DNA from: JBICHM01 sp043101835 | GTDB taxonomy: Bacteria > Planctomycetota > Phycisphaerae > Phycisphaerales > UBA1924 | Direction: 5' to 3' | Assembly (NCBI GenBank): GCA_043101835.1 | Contig: JBICHM010000198.1 | Coordinates: 1 to 34,682, forward strand | Length of the DNA: 34,682 nucleotides | In this document: positions 8,198 to 15,468 of the stretch, in pieces | How the letters are laid out: the number at the start of each line of letters is the position of its first letter | Numbering within the stretch: position 1 is the first letter of the stretch | The notes under the pieces: generated by a model | What the model was told of the DNA's origin: nothing | What the model saw: the letters and a program-made list of their open reading frames with translations, nothing else | The model's database searches: none | Translations under genes and position numbers: made by a program

Positions 8198-9412
8198 ATG
8201 ACCACGATCGCGCCCAATGAGAATCTCGACCACCGTCGAGCGCTGAACGCGGCGATCCCGCTGCTGGCGATCGCCTCGCTTCCCGACGCCATGGTGGTGC
8301 CGGTGCTCAAGGGGCTGCTGGTCGATCGCTACAGCGTGAGCGTCGGTGCGGCGCACTGGTTCCTGGGCGTGAACATCCTCGGCGGGGCCCTCGCGGCGAT
8401 CGCGATGCGCCGGCTGGGTGCGCGCGCGGGCGGGCGCTCGAGCATCGCGATCGCGTGCCTCGTGAACGCCGCGATGCTCGCGGCGATGGCATTCCCGGTC
8501 GGATTCGGCCCGACGCTGCTGCTCCGCTTCTTCGAGGGCGGGGCGGACCTGTTCGTCTTCGCGGCGCTCTTCCATGTGGTCTCGCAAAGCGGGCCGGCGG
8601 ATCGGCGGGGCCGGCGTCTCGGCTGCGCCGCGACCTGCATGATGCTGGGCATCGCGACGGGTGTGGGCGTCGGCGGCGGGGTGGGCGCCGTTGAGCCGAC
8701 GCTGGCCCTGTGGGTCGGGGCAGGCGCATGCCTGGTCGGCGCGCTCGTGGCCCGGCTCTCGCTGCCCCAGCAGACCCTTCAGCCGCCGAGCCCTCGGGGC
8801 GATGCACCTGTGCCGCCTCGCGGGCCTCTGTGGCCCGCCATGGCGATGCACGCGGCCGACCGCGGGGTCGGCGGCCTGCTGGCCACCACGCTGCCCCTGG
8901 GCCTCGGTGTGAGCCTCGGATACGGACCGGCGGCCACAGGGCTGATCGTCGGTGTCGCCATGCTCGGGCTCGCCCTGGGCGTCTGGCCGGCAGGGCAGGT
9001 GGCTGACCGGCTCGGCTGGCGGCGCGTCCGCATCTGGAGCGCCGCTGCGCATCTGGCGGCGATGGCCCTGCTCGTCCCGGGAGCGTCCATCGGCCTTGCG
9101 CCGGCGACGGCGCTCGCCGGCTTGCTGGGCCTGGCGGGCGCCGGCCTCTTCGCGTCGAGCCTGACGCTGATCGGCCGGCACGGACCGGGCGCGATGGGCG
9201 CCTACCACGCGGCCGGGAGCGCGGGATTCCTGGCACTGCCGCTGGTCGCCGCGCTCGGGCTGACCTTGGCCGGCGGCGCCCTGCCAGGCGCCGGCGCGCT
9301 GGCGTGGGCGATCGGCGTCGCGGCCGCGATGCACGGACTGGTGAGCGTGGCGTCGCTCCTCGGCGCCCGCGATGCCGTCGTGCGCGCCCGCAGCGCACTT
9401 TCGCACGGCTAG
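8198..9412 (+). CDS. Major facilitator superfamily (MFS) permease
   Basis: A 404-residue, almost entirely hydrophobic protein with about 12 predicted membrane helices in two six-helix halves, joined by a Pro/Gln-rich cytoplasmic loop near residues 190-205 (SLPQQTLQPPSPRGD). Arg/Gly-rich loops such as RRLGARAGGR and ADRLGWRR fit the MFS loop 2-3 and 8-9 signatures. The substrate cannot be read from the sequence. No Shine-Dalgarno is visible upstream of ATG 8198. The 3' end meets the converging ThDP-enzyme gene at the palindrome CTAG (9409-9412), which supplies the TAG stop of both genes. Confidence 0.82.
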   Translation: MTTIAPNENLDHRRALNAAIPLLAIASLPDAMVVPVLKGLLVDRYSVSVGAAHWFLGVNILGGALAAIAMRRLGARAGGRSSIAIACLVNAAMLAAMAFPVGFGPTLLLRFFEGGADLFVFAALFHVVSQSGPADRRGRRLGCAATCMMLGIATGVGVGGGVGAVEPTLALWVGAGACLVGALVARLSLPQQTLQPPSPRGDAPVPPRGPLWPAMAMHAADRGVGGLLATTLPLGLGVSLGYGPAATGLIVGVAMLGLALGVWPAGQVADRLGWRRVRIWSAAAHLAAMALLVPGASIGLAPATALAGLLGLAGAGLFASSLTLIGRHGPGAMGAYHAAGSAGFLALPLVAALGLTLAGGALPGAGALAWAIGVAAAMHGLVSVASLLGARDAVVRARSALSHG

Positions 9413-11409
9413 ATCAGCGATGCGTCGGTGAGGATCTCGACCGTGGCGGGCCCCGGGTACGCCAGCGCCCGCTCGATCGCATCGTCGATCGCGCCGGCGC
9501 CTTCGACGCGCAGCCCAAGGCCGCCGCATGAACTCACATACGCCGCGATATCCGGATTGGTCAGCCCGGTCTGCCAGACCGGAAGCTCGACAGCGCGCTG
9601 CTCCTTGGAGATCTTCGCGAGTTCGTTGTTGTTGAGCAGGATGTGCGTGATGTTCATGCCGTAGCGGACAGCGGTGTTGACCTCCCAGGCGTACTGCCCG
9701 AAGCCGCCGTCGCCGGACACGCAGACGACGGGGCGATCCAGGAAGCGTCCCCCCCACCGGCCTCTGACCTGCGTCGCGCACCACGCGCCGATGGCGGCGG
9801 GATAGCCGAAGCCGATGGAGCCGAGATAGCCGCTCATGAGCACGGCCTGACTTCCTGACGCCTCGAAGTACCGCCCGAAGGAGTAGGTGTTGTTGCCGAC
9901 ATCGACGGCGAGGATGGCGTCATCGGGGATGACGCGATTCATCGCGTCGAAGACGGCGATGGATGAGACGCCGGCGCCCCGGTCGTCGGCGAGTCGGCTG
10001 GCCTTCTCGAGACGCCAGATGGCCCAGCGCTCGGCGACCTCGGCCGATTGATCGGTTGCGCTGTGGCCGCCGCGGAGCGCTTCGAGAAGGAACGAGGCGG
10101 TGACGCCGATGTCGCCCCAGACTGGGACCTCCACGGCGTGGAACTTCCCGAGGTGCATGCGGTCGAAGTCGACCTGCACGATGGGTTTCTTGGGCGTGAT
10201 GCCGGTGTGGTTGCTGAACGAAGCGCCGAAGACGAGCATCGCGTCGCACTCGTTCATAAACCACGACGCGATCGGCGTGCCGCTGCGCCCCAGCACCCCC
10301 GCGCCGAGCGGGTGGCGCGGATGGTCGGCGACGAGCCCCTTGGCCTTGAAGGTGGTGAGGACGGGCGCGCCGAGCTCCTCCGCGAGCGCGAGGACCGGCG
10401 CCATGTCGAATCGCGCGCCGTGGCCGACGACGATGACCGGTCGCTTCGCGCCGCGCAGCAGCGTGGTCGCGCCGTCGAGCGCATCGGCCGGCGGCGTGAT
10501 GCGGTGGTCAGCGAAGCGCCCGTCCGGCGCACCGGCCGCGGCGCCCTCTTCCGCTGGCATCTCCTGCACATCGTCGGGGAAGATGATGTGCGCGACCTCG
10601 CGCTCGACCTTGGCCGTCTTGCACGCGAGCGACATGAGCTCCGCGTGATTCGAACCCGGCAGACAAAGATGGCTGAAGCGCGCGACCGCGCTGAATGCTT
10701 CTTTCAGCGGCAGCTCCTGGAACGCGCCGGGGCCGAAGACCTGCTGGTTCACCTGCCCCGTGAGGGCGAGCACCGGTGCACGATCGACCTTTGCGTCCCA
10801 GAGCCCGGTAAGGAGATTCGTCGCCCCGGGGCCGGCGATGGTGAGGCACGCCGCGGGATCGCCGGTGAGCTTGCCAAAGGCGCTCGCTGCGAATGCGGCC
10901 GCGCCCTCGTGGCGGATGCCGATGTAGGTGAGTTCCCCGGCGTCGCAGCGCCGCCGGATGGCGTCGGCGAGCCCGAGGTTGGAGTGGCCGACCATGCCGA
11001 AGACATGCGTCACGCCCCAGGCGACCATCGTCTCGGCCATGACATCGGTGACGGTGCGCACATGCGCCGGCTCGGCCTCGATACCGATGTAGACGCCGTC
11101 CGCGCGTTCCTCAACGGGGTAGGTCTCGACGCCGTCGTCGTAGCCGCCGGGCGGCTTGCCGGTGAGCGGATCGAAGTCCCACCCGTGCCACGGACAGCGG
11201 AGGCAACCGTTCTCGATGGAGCCCTCGCCGAGTGGCCCGCCCTGGTGCGGACAGGCGTTGTCGAGGGCGCCGTACGTCCCGTTCACGCGCGTGAGGCATA
11301 CCTGCTTGGCGCCGGCGACCACGGTCTGCACGCGACCTTCGGGCAGCGCGTCGCGCTCGGCGACTTTGTGCCAGCTGAGGGTGACCGGCCGTGGCTGTGG
11401 TTCGTTCAT
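9409..11409 (-). CDS. Rieske [2Fe-2S] domain fused to pyruvate-oxidase-like ThDP enzyme
   Basis: A 666-residue fusion. Residues about 1-112 are a Rieske ferredoxin-type domain with ligands Cys53, His55, Cys72 and His75 (CPH...CPWH). Residues about 115-666 are a thiamine diphosphate enzyme of the pyruvate oxidase/acetolactate synthase group: catalytic Glu168 in RHEGAAAF, a central nucleotide-fold domain, and the ThDP/Mg motif GDGG (about 564) through NNN. It would decarboxylate a 2-keto acid, pyruvate being the first guess, and pass electrons to the Rieske cluster. Family members usually lack a Rieske domain. The start overlaps the upstream Rieske-GltB gene by 4 nt (ATGA), so they are probably translationally coupled. 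FAD use is not evident by eye. Confidence 0.88.
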   Translation of the reverse strand: MNEPQPRPVTLSWHKVAERDALPEGRVQTVVAGAKQVCLTRVNGTYGALDNACPHQGGPLGEGSIENGCLRCPWHGWDFDPLTGKPPGGYDDGVETYPVEERADGVYIGIEAEPAHVRTVTDVMAETMVAWGVTHVFGMVGHSNLGLADAIRRRCDAGELTYIGIRHEGAAAFAASAFGKLTGDPAACLTIAGPGATNLLTGLWDAKVDRAPVLALTGQVNQQVFGPGAFQELPLKEAFSAVARFSHLCLPGSNHAELMSLACKTAKVEREVAHIIFPDDVQEMPAEEGAAAGAPDGRFADHRITPPADALDGATTLLRGAKRPVIVVGHGARFDMAPVLALAEELGAPVLTTFKAKGLVADHPRHPLGAGVLGRSGTPIASWFMNECDAMLVFGASFSNHTGITPKKPIVQVDFDRMHLGKFHAVEVPVWGDIGVTASFLLEALRGGHSATDQSAEVAERWAIWRLEKASRLADDRGAGVSSIAVFDAMNRVIPDDAILAVDVGNNTYSFGRYFEASGSQAVLMSGYLGSIGFGYPAAIGAWCATQVRGRWGGRFLDRPVVCVSGDGGFGQYAWEVNTAVRYGMNITHILLNNNELAKISKEQRAVELPVWQTGLTNPDIAAYVSSCGGLGLRVEGAGAIDDAIERALAYPGPATVEILTDASLI

Positions 11410-13067
11410 CGCGTTGGCTCCGCTCCGGAGGCGATGCCGACGCCCGCGTAGCGCACGCCCGCAAGGTCAGCGACCTCACGCTTCCACGAGGTCAGACTCG
11501 TCGCGTCAAACCCATGCACGTGATCATGCCCGCACGCGCGAGCCATGACCTGCATGAGTTCGACCGAGGCCTCAAAGAAGCGCGCAAGGCGCTTCGCCGA
11601 CTCGTCGATGATCAGGCGGGCGCGCAGGTGGTCTTTCTGCGTGGCGATGCCCACCGGGCAGTTGTTGCTGTCGCAGGCGCGCATGCCGAGGCAGCCGATC
11701 GCCTGGATTGCGCTGTTGGCCAGCGCGACCGCGTCGGCGCCGAGCATCATGGCCTTCACGAAGTCCGCCGGCGTGCGCAGGCCTCCGGTGATGATGAGCG
11801 TCACCGGCGCGTCCGAGCGGCGCCCGCGCCCGAGCGCTTCGAGATGGCGCCGGGCGCGCGCAAGCGCGGGGATCGTCGGCACGCTGATGTGATCGCGGAA
11901 GAGCAGCGGCGCCGAGCCGGTGCCGCCGCCCCGGCCGTCGAGAATGATGTAGTCGGCGCTCGCGGCGAGGGCGAAGTCGATGTCGTCCTCGATGTGCTGC
12001 GCGCTGATCTTGAACCCGACCGGAATGCCGCCGGTCGCCTCCCGAACCGCATCGGCGACCGCCTTGAAGTCGGGCGGCGTCTTCAGATCCGGGAAGGTCG
12101 CCGGGCTCACCGCCGTCGCGCCGACCGGAACGCCGCGGACGGTGGCGATCGCCTCGGTGACCTTCGATCCGGGCAGGTGCCCGCCGGTGCCGGTCTTCGC
12201 CGCCTGGCCGCCCTTGAAGTGGAACGCCTGACACTTCGCCACCTTGTCCATCGAGAATCCGAAGCGGGCGCTGGCGAGCTCGTAGAAGTACCGGCTGTTG
12301 GCCGCGCGCTCGTCCTCGAGCATGCCGCCCTCGCCGGAGCAGATGCCGGTCCCGGCGCGCTCGGCGCCGGTCGCAAGGGCGATCTTCGCCTCGGCGCTCA
12401 GTGCGCCGAACGACATGTCGCTGACGAAAAGCGGGATCTCGAGGCGGAGCGGCTTCGCGGCGGCGGGGCCGATGACGACCTCCGTTCCCACCGACTCATC
12501 GTCGAGCAGCGGGCGCGTTGCGAGCTGCGCGGTGAGGATCTGCAGATCGTCCCATGTCGGCAGTTGATCGCGTGGCACGCCCATCGCCCCGGACGGGCCG
12601 TGGTGCCCGACCTTCTCGAGGCCGTCGCGCGCCAGCGACTGGATCAGCCCGTTGTGCGGCTCGGCGTCATCGCCGTGGTGATCCTGGTACGGCCCCAGAT
12701 ACTGGTCGCGGTCGTAGGGCTGGGGATGCCTTGCCTCCCATGCCGCGACTTCGTCGGCGTCCACGAAGACGGCGCCATCTTCGATCCAGCAGGCGAACTT
12801 CTCGAGCCGCTCCTCGTTGTTGTACGCGCTTACGCCGGTGTCGTAGCGGTAGTCCCGCCCGTGCAACCCGCAGATGAGGTTGTCGCCGTCGATGTGCCCG
12901 TCGCTCAGCAGGGCGCCGCGATGCAGGCATCGCCCGTAGAGCGCGGAAACCTGTGTCGCCCCGGCGCGCTCGAAGCGGATGAGCACCAGATCCACTCCGC
13001 CGACGAGCGCGTGCACCGGTTCGAGCGTCTTGAGATCTGAGAGCGTCGCGACTCGGGTTGCCTGCAT
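11406..13067 (-). CDS. Rieske domain fused to glutamate synthase-type FMN domain
   Basis: A 553-residue fusion. The start at 13067 is preferred over 13094 because GGAG lies 7 nt before it. Residues 1-105 form a Rieske domain with ligands Cys47, His49, Cys66 and His69. The remainder is the FMN-binding central domain of glutamate synthase (GltB type), with KISAQHIEDDI, ILDGRGGGTGSAP and LIITGGLRTP for flavin and substrate. The 3Fe-4S cysteines are 459, 465 and 470 (CLGMRACDSNNC). The glutaminase domain and the C-terminal beta-helix domain of full GltB are absent. It might aminate a 2-keto acid or catalyse a different flavin redox step, with the Rieske cluster as built-in electron carrier. First gene of a two-gene operon. 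Confidence 0.88.
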   Translation of the reverse strand: MQATRVATLSDLKTLEPVHALVGGVDLVLIRFERAGATQVSALYGRCLHRGALLSDGHIDGDNLICGLHGRDYRYDTGVSAYNNEERLEKFACWIEDGAVFVDADEVAAWEARHPQPYDRDQYLGPYQDHHGDDAEPHNGLIQSLARDGLEKVGHHGPSGAMGVPRDQLPTWDDLQILTAQLATRPLLDDESVGTEVVIGPAAAKPLRLEIPLFVSDMSFGALSAEAKIALATGAERAGTGICSGEGGMLEDERAANSRYFYELASARFGFSMDKVAKCQAFHFKGGQAAKTGTGGHLPGSKVTEAIATVRGVPVGATAVSPATFPDLKTPPDFKAVADAVREATGGIPVGFKISAQHIEDDIDFALAASADYIILDGRGGGTGSAPLLFRDHISVPTIPALARARRHLEALGRGRRSDAPVTLIITGGLRTPADFVKAMMLGADAVALANSAIQAIGCLGMRACDSNNCPVGIATQKDHLRARLIIDESAKRLARFFEASVELMQVMARACGHDHVHGFDATSLTSWKREVADLAGVRYAGVGIASGAEPTR

Positions 13068-13214
13068 GCTGTGCTCCGATCGAACCGGCGCCATCGCCGC
13101 GTACCGCGATCACGCTACCATCCCCTCGCGGTCACATGGCCCTGCGATTCCGCATGTCGGGGAATACTTCACCGACGGCGACCGATTCGCCGGTTGACGA
13201 GGGAGGGGATCCCG

Positions 13215-13436
13215 ATGCTTGTTGCAACGATCGCGTTGCTCGTACTCGCTGGGTACGTCGCCATCGGCGTCGTCTTCGGTGTGGCCTTTTCTGCTCGGGT
13301 CGTCGATCGGCTCGATTCCGCGGCGGAGGGCGCCGGCCTGGGATTCCACCTGATCATCATCCCCGGCGCCGCCGCGCTCTGGCCGCTTCTGCTCCGACGA
13401 TCACTCGGTGCGCACCGGGCAGGAGACGGCGCGTGA
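13215..13436 (+). CDS. Small two-helix membrane protein
   Basis: A 73-residue protein starting at ATG 13215 with a strong Shine-Dalgarno (GGGAGGGG, 13201-13208). Two hydrophobic helices are visible: about 1-25 (MLVATIALLVLAGYVAIGVV) and about 45-60 (FHLIIIPGAAALWPLLL), followed by a basic tail. It resembles small membrane subunits of redox complexes only in a general way and I do not recognise the family. Its stop overlaps the GTG start of the next mini-gene (GTGA), placing it first in the ferric-reductase/Rieske operon. Confidence 0.7.
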   Translation: MLVATIALLVLAGYVAIGVVFGVAFSARVVDRLDSAAEGAGLGFHLIIIPGAAALWPLLLRRSLGAHRAGDGA

Positions 13437-13573
13437 CCCGCGGCCAGCGACGGGCGCACCTTCGAATCTGGCTCGTCCTCGGGCCGCTCCTCCTCGGTGC
13501 GATAGTCGTGTTGAGCGCGCTCAGGCCGGAGCGACTGGTGTCGGCGGCCCACAGCATCGAGGCTGCGCCGTGA
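13433..13573 (+). CDS. Single-helix micro-protein in the Rieske operon
   Basis: A 46-residue protein with a GTG start at 13433 and AGGAG (13421-13425) 7 nt upstream. It has a basic N-terminus (TRGQRRAHLRIW), one membrane helix (LVLGPLLLGAIVVLSAL) and a short polar tail. It overlaps both neighbours by 4 nt as GTGA, a spacing pattern unlikely by chance. Function unknown; possibly a small subunit assisting the following membrane oxidoreductase. Confidence 0.65.
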   Translation: MTRGQRRAHLRIWLVLGPLLLGAIVVLSALRPERLVSAAHSIEAAP

Positions 13574-14631
13574 CGCACCAATACCGCATGGTGCAATGGA
13601 ATCGGCACAAGCGCATCTACGACGCGCTGGCGCTCGTGTGCATCGTGCTCTTCATCGGGGCGTTCATCATTGGCGGCAAGCTTGCCTACTCCGGCGCCAG
13701 TGCCCTCTCCGATGAGGTGTTGCTGCTCCGCGCTCTTGGCGTATGCGCGTTCCTGATGCTGCACATCGTGCTTTGCATCGGACCGCTTGCGCGGTTCAGT
13801 GACCGATTTGCGCCGCTGTTGTACAACCGCCGACACCTTGGCGTGCTGACGTTCGTCGTCGGTCTGGGACACGCGGCGCTGACCGTGCTCTACTACGGCG
13901 GCTTCGGCGACAAGAACCCCGTCGCGGCGCTGCTTGCCCACGAGGGCGCAACCGCGACAATCTCCGGTTTCCCGTTCGAGTGGCTCGGGTTCGCTGCACT
14001 GCTCATTCTCTTCGTCATGGCGGCGACCAGCCACGACTTCTGGCTGGCGAGCCTGTCGCCGCGCGTGTGGAAGCGCCTGCACATGCTGGTGTACGGCGCA
14101 TACGCGTCTTTGGTGCTGCATGTGCTGCTCGGGGTTCTGCAGAGTGAGCCGAGCCCGGTGTACCCGGCGTTGCTTGCATCCGGGGTCGCGACGGTCGCAG
14201 GGCTGCATATCGCAGCCGGCCTCAAGGAGGCTCGGCGCAATCGCGCCGCGCCGTCCGGCGCGGATGGATGGATCGACGCCGGCCTGGCAGCGGACCTGCC
14301 GGAGAAACGAGGGCGCATCATTTGTCTCTCGGGGGGCGAGCGTGTGGCGCTCTTCAGGCATGACGGCAAGATCTCGGCGACCAGCAACGTGTGCGCGCAC
14401 CAGGGCGGCCCTCTAGGCGAGGGGGAGATCATCGATGGCTGCCTGACCTGCCCGTGGCACGGTTACCAGTACCTGCCGGAGTCTGGAACGAGCCCGCCGC
14501 CGTACTCCGAGAAGATTGCGACCTACGAAGTGCGCATCGAGGGCGGACGCGTGCTGATCAACCCGGCCGCGTGTGCGCCTGGCGCCCCGGTCGAGCCGAC
14601 CCGCTTCGAAGGAGCGCCGACTGATGAGTGA
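13570..14631 (+). CDS. Ferric-reductase-like membrane domain fused to Rieske domain
   Basis: A 353-residue protein with a GTG start at 13570 overlapping the upstream stop; ATG 13588 is a possible alternative. The first 225 residues hold about six membrane helices with spaced histidines (MLHIVLCIGP, LGHAALTVLYYGG, LHMLVYGAYASLVLH) typical of the ferric-reductase-like/MsrQ heme-b domain. The C-terminal about 105 residues are a Rieske domain with Cys275, His277, Cys294 and His297 (CAHQGG...CPWHGY). It should move electrons between a membrane quinone/heme and the [2Fe-2S] centre. The Rieske domain follows the last helix directly, so its side of the membrane needs a topology test. The gene overlaps the next by 8 nt. 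Confidence 0.82.
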   Translation: MTHQYRMVQWNRHKRIYDALALVCIVLFIGAFIIGGKLAYSGASALSDEVLLLRALGVCAFLMLHIVLCIGPLARFSDRFAPLLYNRRHLGVLTFVVGLGHAALTVLYYGGFGDKNPVAALLAHEGATATISGFPFEWLGFAALLILFVMAATSHDFWLASLSPRVWKRLHMLVYGAYASLVLHVLLGVLQSEPSPVYPALLASGVATVAGLHIAAGLKEARRNRAAPSGADGWIDAGLAADLPEKRGRIICLSGGERVALFRHDGKISATSNVCAHQGGPLGEGEIIDGCLTCPWHGYQYLPESGTSPPPYSEKIATYEVRIEGGRVLINPAACAPGAPVEPTRFEGAPTDE

Positions 14632-15448
14632 GCGCAGCGACGAACCGATCTACGTCGGCTACCTGCCGGCGCCGGCGCGCCACGGCCGCCTAGTGCGGAT
14701 TGCGGTTCCGGCGATCGCGCTGCTCGCGCTGGCGGTTGGGGTCGGCGCGGCGCTCTCGCAGCGCGATCCCGGCCCGGGCGTGTGGAGCGACGGCAGCGCG
14801 GAGTCGTTCCGCGGCGTGCTCGTCGAGCGGCCGTACCCGATGCTCGTGCCGGCCGATGGGCCTCCGCTGCTGCTTGTCGAGATGAGCAAGCGCGGCGCGC
14901 AAGGGCGCGTCGCCGGGCTGGACGGGCAAAGCGTCGAGGCGACCGGCTGGCCACTCACCCGCGAGGGGCGCAGGATGCTCGAACTCTCCCCGGAACCGGA
15001 TGCGCTGCGCGAGCTCGAGACCCCGGTCCGCGCTGCAGTCGTCGAGATGCTGTCGCAGGGATCGGCGACGCTCGTTGGCGAGATCGTCGACTCGAAGTGC
15101 TACCTCGGCGCGATGAAGCCGGGTGACGGCAAGGGTCACAAAGCGTGCGCGACACTATGCGTCACCGGAGGCATTCCGCCTGTCCTCGTCACGTTCGATA
15201 AGGACGGCGCGGCCGTTGGCTTCTACCTCATCGCCGATGAGGCCGGCGACGGCGCGAACGCGATCGCGGCGCCCTTCCTCGGCGAGCCGGTCGAGGTGTC
15301 GGGGACGCTCGCGTCGTATGCGGGGATGCAGGTCCTCCGCGTGCGCGCCGACGGGATCAGCGTCCGCTCCAGCGCAAAAAGAGAGCCGGCGGCGCCAGGA
15401 ACGGTCGCCGCCGACTCCCCACGAAGGGTGAACCAGGGTGTGCGCTGA
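14624..15448 (+). CDS. Membrane-anchored protein with conserved cysteine motif
   Basis: A 274-residue protein starting at ATG 14624, with GAAGGAG 9 nt upstream and 8 nt overlap with the Rieske membrane gene. An N-terminal cytoplasmic stretch is followed by one membrane helix (about 25-45, VPAIALLALAVGVGAAL) and then a soluble domain. The C-terminal half contains IVDSKCYLGAMKPGDGKGHK followed by ACATLCVTGG. This distinctive Cys/His/Gly pattern recurs, as I recall, in proteins encoded beside Rieske or molybdo-enzyme redox genes, but I know no assigned function. The cysteines may bind metal or exchange disulfides. The last 25 residues (KREPAAPGTVAADSPRR) look unstructured and are encoded by DNA that also forms the terminator of the converging gene. 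Confidence 0.72.
   Translation: MSERSDEPIYVGYLPAPARHGRLVRIAVPAIALLALAVGVGAALSQRDPGPGVWSDGSAESFRGVLVERPYPMLVPADGPPLLLVEMSKRGAQGRVAGLDGQSVEATGWPLTREGRRMLELSPEPDALRELETPVRAAVVEMLSQGSATLVGEIVDSKCYLGAMKPGDGKGHKACATLCVTGGIPPVLVTFDKDGAAVGFYLIADEAGDGANAIAAPFLGEPVEVSGTLASYAGMQVLRVRADGISVRSSAKREPAAPGTVAADSPRRVNQGVR
15376..15417 (-). terminator. Intrinsic terminator of the fasciclin gene, inside the opposing gene
   Basis: On the minus strand a 12-bp GC-rich stem (GAGTCGGCGGCG / CGCCGCCGGCTC, one G-U pair) with an 11-nt loop is followed by TC and TTTTT. The arms are 15406-15417 and 15383-15394; the U tract is 15380-15376. The wobble pair forms only in minus-strand RNA, and the T tract is on that strand. 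It lies about 50 nt past the fasciclin stop and within the last codons of the converging plus-strand gene. Confidence 0.72.
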
Positions 15449-15458
15449 CGCGCAGCGC
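15442..15458. terminator. Short hairpin between converging genes
   Basis: A 6-bp stem GCGCTG/CAGCGC with a 5-nt loop covers the stop codon of the plus-strand Cys-motif gene. It is followed by CCGATTT, with only a weak T run. It may help end plus-strand transcription but is much weaker than the minus-strand terminator at 15376-15417. Confidence 0.3.
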
Positions 15459-15468
15459 CCGATTTCGG

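Noticed and set aside
13071..13214. Upstream extension of the 73-residue membrane protein
   Set aside because: The extension is Arg-rich and non-hydrophobic and lies in the divergent promoter region; the ATG at 13215 has a strong ribosome binding site.
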